DNA from: Bacillota bacterium
Lineage (GTDB): Bacteria > Bacillota > Clostridia > Lachnospirales > Cellulosilyticaceae
Length of the DNA: 6,713 nucleotides
Assembly: GCA_023410675.1 (NCBI GenBank)
Contig: JAEYPM010000054.1
Location: forward strand, 1-6,713
Reading direction: 5' to 3'
Positions 1 through 5,534 of this stretch are shown here, in pieces. The position numbers were made by a program, and so were the translations under genes. The notes under the pieces were generated by a model. The model was not told the DNA's origin, made no database searches, and saw nothing but the letters and a program-made list of their open reading frames with translations. Position 1 is the stretch's first letter; every line of letters begins with the position of its first letter.

Positions 1-36
1 GTTAATTTCAATATCTGTTATGAATTTATATGTCAT
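1..36 (-). CDS. Possible 5' end of a divergent gene (partial, runs off the left edge)
   Basis: Reading the minus strand, an ATG at 36-34 opens a frame that stays open to the window edge, giving MTYKFITDIEIN. It is preceded by GGTGAT with four bases before the start, a good match to the 3' end of 16S rRNA. A minus-strand promoter-like pair sits just upstream (TGTACA at 82-77, 17-base spacer, TATAGT at 59-54). Twelve residues are too few to name a family. The call rests on the start signals alone, so this could also be a chance open stretch in AT-rich DNA. Confidence 0.35.
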   Translation of the reverse strand, partial: MTYKFITDIEIN

Positions 37-53
37 TTTTATCACCCAGTAAA

Positions 54-82
54 ACTATAAAATCCTTGCTCCTTTTTGTACA
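54..82 (-). promoter_or_regulatory. Candidate sigma-A-type promoter for the divergent gene
   Basis: On the minus strand TGTACA (4 of 6 to TTGACA) is followed after 17 bases by TATAGT (5 of 6 to TATAAT). Transcription would begin near position 47, giving a leader of roughly ten bases that holds the GGTGAT ribosome-binding site. AT-rich DNA yields such matches by chance; the spacing and the downstream start signals are the support. Confidence 0.3.
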
Positions 83-142
83 TAGTTATTTTTGCATTTT
101 TGTACTATCTTATTTTAGCATTTATACCAAATAATAAATGAA

Positions 143-636
143 ATGATGTCTTACTTTATTGTGCGAAAATATAAGAAAGGGCAACTTTTTGCGGAAATAG
201 ATAGAGTGAGTAACAAGATAGGATTTATCATTGATGGTTTATTTTATATGAATGTCTTCAAGGGGATGGTACAGTTTTTACAAAGACATTTATTAGAAAA
301 AAATCTTTTTTACTCGCTACATATGATCCATTAAAAAAGAGCACTGTCAATCTACAGTCAATTAAGGATTCTCTTGTTCTTGAAGCATTATATTCAGATA
401 TATTAGTCTTATATAAGAAGTATCCAGAAATAAACATACTTAGCCAAAATAGAATAGTAAAAGAAATAGAGACAATCAGCCAAAGAATGGTACAGTATGC
501 TACAGTAACAGCTAAAGAACGATACATAATGTTCAAAGAAGAGTATGCTGATATTGAAGAGGAAATTCCTCAATACATTATTGCTTCTTATTTAGGAATT
601 ACGCCAACCCAGCTCAGTAGAATTAAAAAAAATTGA
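143..636 (+). pseudogene. Crp/Fnr-family transcriptional regulator, frameshifted and N-terminally truncated
   Basis: Two overlapping frames together give a Crp/Fnr-type protein. The first frame (ATG at 143 or 146) carries the start of a cyclic-nucleotide-binding-type beta barrel (YFIVRKYKKGQLF, then IGFIIDGLF). The second frame, usable from about position 262, continues with GDGTVFTKTFIRKKSF, the dimerisation helix region and the C-terminal helix-turn-helix (PQYIIASYLGITPTQLSRI), stopping at TGA 634-636. The switch falls at the run AAGGGG (260-265): one extra G would restore a continuous reading, so a one-base deletion is the simplest cause. The joined product is about 164 residues against roughly 220-230 for the family, and about 30 N-terminal residues are missing. 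A stop at 116-118 closes the upstream frame. There is no good ribosome-binding site before 143. A sequencing error in the G run cannot be excluded, but the missing N-terminus points to real decay. Such proteins bind DNA as dimers and respond to small molecules or redox state; the ligand here is unknown. Confidence 0.8.
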
Positions 637-653
637 TTTGTATGATTAATCAA
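633..653. promoter_or_regulatory. Inverted repeat, possible operator upstream of the ATC-hydrolase-family gene
   Basis: TTGATT (633-638) and AATCAA (648-653) form a dyad with a 9-base spacer. Inside it is a perfect 10-base palindrome, TGATTAATCA (643-652). The left arm overlaps the stop codon of the Crp/Fnr relic. The half-site resembles Fnr-type TTGAT/ATCAA, but the spacing is wider than the usual four bases. The dyad centre lies about 55 bases before the expected transcription start of the next gene, a position from which an activator could work. The role is inferred. Confidence 0.3.
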
Positions 654-685
654 CATATGTAAAGGAAATGAACACATTTTGGTAG

Positions 686-691
686 TATAAT
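686..691 (+). promoter_or_regulatory. -10 box of a probable promoter for the ATC-hydrolase-family gene
   Basis: A perfect TATAAT lies 29 bases before the chosen start codon. No recognisable -35 hexamer is present 16-18 bases upstream (the sequence there is AGGAAA-like). That is the pattern expected of an activator-dependent promoter, and a dyad is centred farther upstream at about 643. Confidence 0.45.
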
Positions 692-720
692 TCACCTTAT
701 TATATATAAGGAGGATGAGT

Positions 721-1203
721 ATGAAAGAAAATAATAGTTCTATTCAAGACCAAATGTTTCAAAAAATAGTAATGCTGAATCGATATCATACAAAGGACAA
801 GGTCGATCTATTGTATGCACTAAAGAAACGTTATGGCGAAGAAGTATTTCAGATTGTTGAGAAAGTAGAGTGTGAGAAGGCTATTATGGAATGGCAACAT
901 CACGCAAAGCAAAATGCGGATACTTCCATAGAATCACTCATATGTTTATTATGGGAGCCGCTTAAAGAAAAGGGATTTGAGTTTACCTCTGAAGTTAAGG
1001 GGAATGGAATACAGATGAAATGTACTCGATGCCCTATATATGAAATGGCAAAAGAGATGAAGGCTACTGACTTAATGTATTACCACACCTGCAGTACAGA
1101 TGAATGTATTGCTTCAGCATTTAATCCACAGATTGGATTTAAGAGAACTAAAACACTCATGCAAGGAGACGATTATTGCGATCATTATTATTATATGAAG
1201 TAA
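721..1203 (+). CDS. L-2-amino-thiazoline-4-carboxylic acid hydrolase (ATC hydrolase) family protein
   Basis: The 160-residue product has the C-terminal pattern of the ATC-hydrolase family: CTRCPIYEMAKE (Cys101, Cys104), HTCSTDECIASAFNP (Cys124, Cys129), then GFKRTKTLMQGDDYCDHYY (Cys153, Asp154, His155). The founding Pseudomonas enzyme opens the thiazoline ring of ATC on the route to L-cysteine. Most clostridial members are untested, and the Cys/Asp/His set could equally bind a metal or catalyse another hydrolysis. No signal peptide or membrane segment is visible, so it is probably cytoplasmic. The start is placed at 721 because AAGGAGG (708-714) directly abuts the earlier ATG at 715 and is six bases from ATG 721. 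The gene stands alone, with a TATAAT box upstream and a hairpin terminator downstream. The family call is fairly firm; the substrate is unknown. Confidence 0.8.
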   Translation: MKENNSSIQDQMFQKIVMLNRYHTKDKVDLLYALKKRYGEEVFQIVEKVECEKAIMEWQHHAKQNADTSIESLICLLWEPLKEKGFEFTSEVKGNGIQMKCTRCPIYEMAKEMKATDLMYYHTCSTDECIASAFNPQIGFKRTKTLMQGDDYCDHYYYMK

Positions 1204-1243
1204 ATAGTCCTCTAAATACATTCAAATAGCAACTTATATTAAG

Positions 1244-1292
1244 AGTGCTACTAACTAAGAAGATAATTTTCTTAATGAGTAGCACTTTTTTT
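1244..1292 (+). terminator. Rho-independent terminator after the ATC-hydrolase-family gene
   Basis: AGTGCTACT (1244-1252) pairs perfectly with AGTAGCACT (1278-1286). An inner stem of TAAGAA (1256-1261) with TTCTTA (1269-1274) extends it. A run of seven T (1286-1292) follows. It begins 40 bases after the stop codon. Confidence 0.88.
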
Positions 1293-1299
1293 AAATTAT

Positions 1300-1339
1300 T
1301 TGAAATATTACGGCGTACAATGTAATATTATGTTATAAA
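1300..1339 (+). promoter_or_regulatory. Candidate promoter region for the GNAT relic
   Basis: Two overlapping possibilities are visible. One is TTGAAA (1300-1305), a 17-base spacer and TAATAT (1323-1328). The other is an extended -10 of the form TG-N-TATAAA (1331-1339). Both lie about 100 bases before the GNAT start codon and just after the preceding terminator. Base composition is AT-rich, so chance matches are likely. Confidence 0.3.
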
Positions 1340-1436
1340 GTGAATTTTAATTGATTATGGTTTTTCTAGAAATTATTAATAAGGTGTGTGCTAAAAAAGA
1401 GTAGGAAATATATACATTAAAGGGAGGACTATTGAA

Positions 1437-1709
1437 ATGATCAAGACAAAGAGATTATATATTGTGCCTCTATCGGATAAAGAAATGAGTGACATTATTA
1501 ATAAAGAATCCTGATCAGCGTATTTGGTATGCACTATGGGCATTACAACTAAATGATGGAACTAGAAGCATTGTTGGAGATTTGTCGTTCAAAGGACTTA
1601 ATAATAATGGAATAATATTGCTTCACAAAGGGTACTTGAAAAAGCAGGTTTTATTCCAAAGGGAGTTATGGGGGTCGAAGGACCAAGATACATCTGGAGA
1701 AATAGATAA
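1437..1709 (+). pseudogene. GNAT-family N-acetyltransferase remnant with two internal deletions
   Basis: Three pieces of one RimJ/RimL-like acetyltransferase follow each other in order. Piece 1 (1437 to about 1506) is MIKTKRLYIVPLSDKEMSDI with a good site, AGGGAGG (1421-1427), before it. Piece 2 (about 1507-1617, another frame) has NPDQRIWYALWALQLNDG and IVGDLSFKGLNNNG. Piece 3 (1620-1709, back in the first frame) has ASQRVLEKAGFIPKG and VEGPRYIWRNR, then TAA. Members of this family normally carry about 20 residues between pieces 1 and 2, and about 50 between 2 and 3. The second gap holds the IGYGI and G-x-G-Y-x-TEA region that binds acetyl-CoA, so no active enzyme could be made. The first frame ends at TGA 1512-1514. 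Ribosome binding still looks intact, so decay may be recent. Family assignment comes from my memory of conserved motifs, not from an alignment. Confidence 0.82.
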
Positions 1710-1720
1710 ATTGAGTTTTC

Positions 1721-1737
1721 CTTGAAAAGTTTTCAAG
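1721..1737. promoter_or_regulatory. 17-base palindrome before the PNPOx-like gene, possible operator
   Basis: CTTGAAAA (1721-1728) and TTTTCAAG (1730-1737) are perfect inverted arms around a single G. TTGAAA inside the left arm could be a -35 box, with TATAGT (1747-1752) as a -10 box after a long 19-base spacer. A repressor or activator binding here would control the gene at 1787. There is no T run after it, so it does not look like a terminator for the GNAT relic. Confidence 0.35.
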
Positions 1738-1786
1738 TATTTTGAGTATAGTTATAGCAAATACAATATGAAAGGAGAAAATATAA

Positions 1787-2263
1787 ATGAGTAAATATGA
1801 ACAGGTGATGAAAATCTTAGAGAAGAAGCTTGGAAATAATAAAGAGGAAGTCATTGCACTTGCAACAATATCATTATCTTCAAGTGCTACAGGTAATCCT
1901 CGCCCTGCAGTGCGTATGGTTTGTGCCTATTATGAAAATGGCATGTTTTATGTTTCAACGAATGCAACAAAAAGTAAAGTACTAGAAGTTACACAAAACA
2001 ATGAGGTGGCTATCTGTGGTTTAGATTGGTACACTTTTAAGGGCAGAGCTGAAAACCTTGGTTGGATCAAAGATGAGAAGAATGCAGAAATTAGGTCTAA
2101 ATTCAAGACGATCTTTAACTGGTTTGATGAAGTTGGCAATGAAGATGATCCAAATTCAATTGCTTTGTGTATCACGCTTACAGAAGGCGTGATTATTGAC
2201 AACGCAGAAAAAGATGGTGAAACACGATATGAGATTGATTTCGTGAATAAAACAGTAAGGTAA
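1787..2263 (+). CDS. Pyridoxamine 5'-phosphate oxidase-like (PNPOx-like) flavin-binding protein
   Basis: The 158-residue protein has the layout of the single-domain FMN-binding split-barrel family: a short N-terminal helix (YEQVMKILEKKL), LATISLSSSATGNPRPAVRMV (a strand, turn and the usual flavin-phosphate-contacting strand), FYVSTNATKSKVLEV (residues about 54-68, a typical phosphate-binding lysine/serine stretch), NNEVAICGLDWYTFKGRAE (barrel strand pair), and a C-terminal strand (GVIIDNAEKDGETRYEIDF). Its length suits the general stress protein 26 / PNPOx-like group rather than true PdxH. Members bind FMN, F420 or heme and often act as small reductases; the substrate is unknown. It is soluble with no signal peptide. 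AAAGGAG (1771-1777) sits nine bases before the start. The gene follows the GNAT relic by 77 bases and is closed by a strong terminator, so it is probably monocistronic. Confidence 0.85.
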   Translation: MSKYEQVMKILEKKLGNNKEEVIALATISLSSSATGNPRPAVRMVCAYYENGMFYVSTNATKSKVLEVTQNNEVAICGLDWYTFKGRAENLGWIKDEKNAEIRSKFKTIFNWFDEVGNEDDPNSIALCITLTEGVIIDNAEKDGETRYEIDFVNKTVR

Positions 2264-2284
2264 ATATAATAAATGTGGCATAAT

Positions 2285-2331
2285 AAAAAAGGTTAACTAC
2301 TGATAATTTAATCAGTAATTAACCTTTTTTT
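2285..2331. terminator. Strong Rho-independent terminator, probably bidirectional
   Basis: A 14-base stem, GGTTAACTACTGAT (2291-2304) with ATCAGTAATTAACC (2311-2324), has one mismatch and a 6-base loop. It is followed by seven T (2325-2331) and preceded by six A (2285-2290). The T run on one side and A run on the other would let it work on both strands. It ends the PNPOx-like transcript. Confidence 0.92.
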
Positions 2332-2699
2332 CTGGTTATATTGAATATTATCATCTAGAGATATGTATTTTCATATGAGAGATAATGTAGGTTACTTTGC
2401 CCATTTTTGTAAAAAGTACTATCATTTAATATTATTAGAATAAGTAGTAATATAAAAAATGGTTTTAATTGTATTTGTAATTCATATAATATTTGAAAAA
2501 TGTGGCATATACTCGAGGATATGGTAATATAGTAAAAACCTTTATGAATTATTTAGAAGGAAGTCATGGCATGAGAGACTCATTTTGTAATGAAGTTTGT
2601 TTGTAAAAATGATAGTATTTATAACTAAGAAAATTCTAAAAAGAAAGTTAAGTATTATGGAAGAGTATAGAATTAACTTATTATATGAGGAGAATGGTG
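2332..2699 (+). other. Gene-free leader region upstream of the WG-repeat gene
   Basis: This 368-base AT-rich stretch holds no convincing gene. It contains a candidate promoter (2502-2530), which would give an mRNA leader of about 160 bases. Within that leader is a very short open frame: ATG at 2571 to TAA at 2604-2606, reading MRDSFCNEVCL, preceded by AGAAGGAAG (2555-2563). An in-frame ATG at 2544 would lengthen it to 20 residues. A small TTTTT-GT-AAAAA dyad lies at 2404-2415. I see no strong hairpin terminator or recognised riboswitch core. Confidence 0.55.
2502..2530 (+). promoter_or_regulatory. Candidate extended -10 promoter for the WG-repeat cluster
   Basis: GTGGCA (2502-2507, 4 of 6 to TTGACA) is separated by 17 bases from TAATAT (2525-2530). 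TG sits one base before the -10 (2522-2523), which makes it an extended -10. It is the best promoter-like sequence in the gap and would start RNA near 2537, about 160 bases before the WG-repeat start codon. Confidence 0.4.
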
Positions 2700-3641
2700 A
2701 TGGAAGAAAATCTTTATCTTATGAAACAAGATGGGCTGTATGGCTATATTAACAGGCAGGGTGAGTATGTAATAGAACCACAATATAAACAGGCTAAAAA
2801 TTTTTGTGAGGGTCTTGCTTTCGTAAGAACAGTTGATGACAAATTTGCATACATTAATGGTGCAAATGATATCGTTTTACCTGTTGAAAGTCGGTTTTAT
2901 TCTAGCTTTAGTAATGGAATGGCTCGATTTAGAAAGATTAATGGTAACAAATGTGGTTTTATTAATAAAAAAGGAGAAGTTGTGATTAAGCCAAAATTTG
3001 ATCATGTTATTCACCACTTTGATGAAGATGGATATTCAATCGTTGAAGTGGAGGGCAAATGGCATGTTATTGACAAAGGTGGAAATTTTGTTTTTAAGGA
3101 ATCGTTTGATGCGATGTCTCCTTTTCATGAAGGATTAGCTACAGTGAGAAAGAATGATAAGGCAGGGTTTATCAATAAAAATGGTGAACTAGTTATTGAA
3201 TATAAGTTTGATTCTGCCAGCTCGTTTTCAGAAGGATTGGCTGTTGCATCTATTGAAAAAAGGATTTTTGGATACATTGATAAATCAGGTGACTTTGTTA
3301 TTGAACAAAAATATATTAATTGTTTTGATTTTAAGGAAGGAGTTGCTGCCTTTAAAGTTAAAACTGAGGGTAAATGGGGATTTATTAATAAGAATGGAAA
3401 ACAGATATTTAAGAAGAAATTTTATTCTGTTCAGGACTTTTCGGAAGGTTTAGCTGCTGTTGAATCAAATGTTGGATGGGGATACATTGATAAGGACGGA
3501 AATACTATCATTGATTTTGTTTTCCATGCAGCTGATGATTTTAATAATGGTATTGCACAAATAAATTACAATGGTGAATGGGGATATATTAACAAAAGCG
3601 GGGCGTTTATATATAGGCCTAAAGGATTTGACTTATGGTAA
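2700..3641 (+). CDS. WG-repeat (KWG-type) protein
   Basis: The 313-residue protein is almost entirely tandem WG-type repeats of about 33-38 residues, eight full and one partial. The repeat core is G-(W/Y/F)-G-(Y/F)-I-(N/D)-K-x-G-x-x-V-I-x-x-x-(F/Y), followed by an F-x-(E/N)-G-(L/M/V)-A-x-(V/F) strand. Clear examples are GLYGYINRQGEYVIEPQY, KAGFINKNGELVIEYKF, GKWGFINKNGKQIFKKKF and the last partial GEWGYINKSGAFIY. Such repeats fold into beta-rich arrays thought to mediate binding; no enzymatic residues are seen. There is no signal peptide or lipobox, so the protein should be cytoplasmic, unlike many exported WG proteins. The start is set at 2700 because AGGAG (2688-2692) is seven bases before it. 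The upstream in-frame ATGs (2685, 2694) lie before or directly against that site. It heads a probable operon with the two genes that follow. Confidence 0.88.
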   Translation: MEENLYLMKQDGLYGYINRQGEYVIEPQYKQAKNFCEGLAFVRTVDDKFAYINGANDIVLPVESRFYSSFSNGMARFRKINGNKCGFINKKGEVVIKPKFDHVIHHFDEDGYSIVEVEGKWHVIDKGGNFVFKESFDAMSPFHEGLATVRKNDKAGFINKNGELVIEYKFDSASSFSEGLAVASIEKRIFGYIDKSGDFVIEQKYINCFDFKEGVAAFKVKTEGKWGFINKNGKQIFKKKFYSVQDFSEGLAAVESNVGWGYIDKDGNTIIDFVFHAADDFNNGIAQINYNGEWGYINKSGAFIYRPKGFDLW

Positions 3642-3725
3642 AATGTCTACGTTCAAAAAATTGAGCTAAGATCTAAGCTACCATGATCTAGGAATACTTG
3701 GAATACAGGAAAGAGGTAAAATGAT

Positions 3726-4073
3726 ATGAATAAGAGTACAAGAATAATCAGTAATATAGTATACGGAATAGGTGTGGTAGTTGTTATCAGTCTTGCCTGT
3801 GTCACACTTTTCGGGTCAACTCAAATGATAAACCCTGATGCGATGATCCCTTTTACATTGAAAGAGCAAGCGTTTATATGGCTTTCCTTTGGGACAATAC
3901 CTATGCTACTAGCGTCCATGGCAGTGTATAAGTTTAATGCAATAAAAAATAGTACATATAAAAAGAGATATTGCTTTCTTATCTTCTTGCCAAGCTTTAT
4001 TTGTGGTGCTTGCGTGCTATTCATACTTGGGGTTCTGATTGCTGGAATAGTGAACAGCTTTCTGCTACATTAA
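3726..4073 (+). CDS. Small three-helix membrane protein, unknown function
   Basis: I do not recognise this 115-residue protein. It has three hydrophobic helices: about residues 8-29 (IVYGIGVVVVISLACVTLF), 48-69 (AFIWLSFGTIPMLLASMAVY) and 82-112 (FLIFLPSFICGACVLFILG onward). Lysines and arginines cluster at the N-terminus (Lys3, Arg6) and between helices 2 and 3 (Lys69, Lys74, Lys79, Lys80, Arg81). The positive-inside rule therefore puts the N-terminus inside, the 30-47 loop outside and the C-terminus outside. AGAGG (3712-3716) is nine bases before the start. It lies 84 bases after the WG-repeat gene and 53 before the solenoid gene, with no terminator on either side, which suggests co-transcription. 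It could be a membrane anchor or partner for one of those soluble proteins; this is inference from position only. Confidence 0.7.
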   Translation: MNKSTRIISNIVYGIGVVVVISLACVTLFGSTQMINPDAMIPFTLKEQAFIWLSFGTIPMLLASMAVYKFNAIKNSTYKKRYCFLIFLPSFICGACVLFILGVLIAGIVNSFLLH

Positions 4074-4126
4074 GCAAATTTAGATACTGGGTCGGCATTC
4101 ACAAATAATATGAAAGGGTTGAAAGT

Positions 4127-5464
4127 ATGACCAAAGCACAATTTAAAGAAGCTTTTAAGCGAGGACTTGGAAGTGCATATTTGGAGCTGAAAAATTGTAA
4201 TAATCTTGAAGAATATAAAGAAATTGTTTTATGGTGCTGCCTTCATAATACTTGTTATGATATGCAATGCGAGGGAAGTAGAGGGATTTATTTATATAAT
4301 GCTATTAGTCTCTATGAGGATAAAAGTTATTTTGAAGATGCCATTATTAATCATTTTGAAAAAGTCAATTTGGATACATGGCTATTTGAGCAATTTTGTG
4401 ATCTTTTATTTCAATTTGCTATGGATGGTAGTCAGCATGCAAGAGAAGCATTGTACAAAAAATATGATGCACTTTTTACGATACTTTCTAAAAAACGTAA
4501 AATAGGTTCAATCTGTTTAGAACGAGATAGATTTGAATGGCTTTGTATTTGGTTAACATCCCTTGATGGATTTAGTGCTTATAAAAGAATTGTTGAGCAA
4601 ATAGGCAAATTTTATATTGACGCTAACAATCCTAATTTAATCTTCATGGATTGGTTCTATTCTAATGCACAAAGTAAATTTGGGAAAAAACGAATTGATA
4701 ATTATATGCGTAACAATGCTGAGAAGAACAAATCAGTTGCAGCTTTTTTGAATCAAATAGAAAGCATTGGTATGAACAAATCACAAGTCATTACTCAGCC
4801 ATCACTTAAGGAGCTACTTGAAGCTTGTTATGAACAATCAGGATATCGTGCTCTAGGCGTTGCACTGCGTTTTTCGAGAACTGCATCATTAGAAGAACTA
4901 AATGAACTAGCAGGGATTGCAGTAACTGAAACAAACCCAGAAATTAAAAGAAAATTATTGTGGACCTTTCGAAAAAGACCATTCCCATTAGAGGAGCATT
5001 ATATTTTTGAACTTGCAGAAAGCGAGAATGAATCAATTCGTGATATTGCATTCGAGATGATGAAGTACTTACCTTTTGATAGGATTCATGATTATGCATT
5101 ATCACTCATTAGAGAAAGAAAAGAATTAGCAAATTCTTTAAGTCTCTTATGTCAATGCTATCAGCCTGAAGATGAAATGTTGCTTGTTGATGCTGTTAAG
5201 CGGCTTTCTGTTTCATATAATAATACAGGATGGCACTCAGTGTATATGGATATAGAAGATTTGCTTAATAAGCGTTCATGTAAGCTTAAGACAGATTTAT
5301 TCATATATATGTATAAGAAAACCCTTTGTTCATCATGTCGCTCAAGACTTGTACAAGCCATGTATAAACGGAAAATATTTCCTGTAGAAGTGCTTAAAGA
5401 ATGCCTTTATGACAGTTATGATGATACAAGAAAGTTTGCTGAAAGCAAATTAAAGAAAGCTTGA
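4127..5464 (+). CDS. Predicted alpha-solenoid (HEAT-like) protein, unknown function
   Basis: The 445-residue protein is predicted all-helical and soluble, with no signal peptide. The N-terminal part has a distinctive patch, WCCLHNTCYDMQCEGSRGIY (residues 36-55), rich in Cys and with His40, Asp45, Glu49 and Arg52. I recall similar LHNxxYDxQCEGxR motifs in uncharacterised Firmicutes proteins, but cannot search. The second half shows degenerate paired helices of HEAT type, for example residues around 275-340 (IKRKLLWTFRKRPF, ESIRDIAFEMMKYLPF), ending with DDTRKFAESKLKK. A CxxC pair (Cys401, Cys404) lies near the end. HEAT-like solenoids usually act as protein-binding scaffolds; some are DNA glycosylases (AlkD type), and I see nothing specific for that. 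GAAAGGG (4112-4118) is eight bases before the start. It is the last gene of the probable WG-membrane-solenoid operon, and an IS30 element begins about 30 bases after its stop. Confidence 0.72.
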   Translation: MTKAQFKEAFKRGLGSAYLELKNCNNLEEYKEIVLWCCLHNTCYDMQCEGSRGIYLYNAISLYEDKSYFEDAIINHFEKVNLDTWLFEQFCDLLFQFAMDGSQHAREALYKKYDALFTILSKKRKIGSICLERDRFEWLCIWLTSLDGFSAYKRIVEQIGKFYIDANNPNLIFMDWFYSNAQSKFGKKRIDNYMRNNAEKNKSVAAFLNQIESIGMNKSQVITQPSLKELLEACYEQSGYRALGVALRFSRTASLEELNELAGIAVTETNPEIKRKLLWTFRKRPFPLEEHYIFELAESENESIRDIAFEMMKYLPFDRIHDYALSLIRERKELANSLSLLCQCYQPEDEMLLVDAVKRLSVSYNNTGWHSVYMDIEDLLNKRSCKLKTDLFIYMYKKTLCSSCRSRLVQAMYKRKIFPVEVLKECLYDSYDDTRKFAESKLKKA

Positions 5465-5496
5465 TAAGCAATAAGCTTCTAATTGAAATAAAAAGG

Positions 5497-5520
5497 TAGA
5501 TTGTAAAATCAAATTGAACA
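5497..5520. repeat. Left terminal inverted repeat (IRL) of the IS30 element
   Basis: The inner half TCAAATTGAACA (5509-5520) is exactly complementary to TGTTCAATTTGA at the right end (6687-6698). The outer half matches apart from four positions (5499, 5504, 5507 and 5508). Inner identity is typical of the transposase-binding part of such repeats. TTGTAA (5501-5506) inside it could serve as a weak -35 box for the transposase. Confidence 0.82.
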
Positions 5521-5534
5521 AGTAAATAAAAAAA

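Noticed and set aside
260..266. Programmed -1 frameshift in the regulator
   Set aside because: AAGGGGA does not fit the usual X-XXY-YYZ slippery pattern, no convincing stimulatory structure was seen, and the gene also lacks its N-terminus.
258..536. 92-residue open frame on the minus strand
   Set aside because: It is the antisense shadow of the Crp/Fnr relic, with no ribosome-binding site and no recognisable domain.
1489..1725. 78-residue frame as an independent gene
   Set aside because: Its middle is the out-of-frame central piece of the GNAT relic and its tail reads the third piece in the wrong frame. There is no ribosome-binding site before 1489.
1666..2202. Minus-strand frames opposite the PNPOx-like gene
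   Set aside because: They are shadows of a well-supported gene and lack start signals or family features.
2500..2560. Purine-riboswitch-like string (GATATGG followed by AGTAAAAACC)
   Set aside because: The GATATGG loop is present, but the flanking bases cannot form the P2 stem and the conserved core around TTTCTACC is missing.
5455..5480. AAGCTT...AAGCTT stem after the solenoid gene as a terminator
   Set aside because: The stem is short with a bulge and is not followed by a T run, so termination is unlikely.
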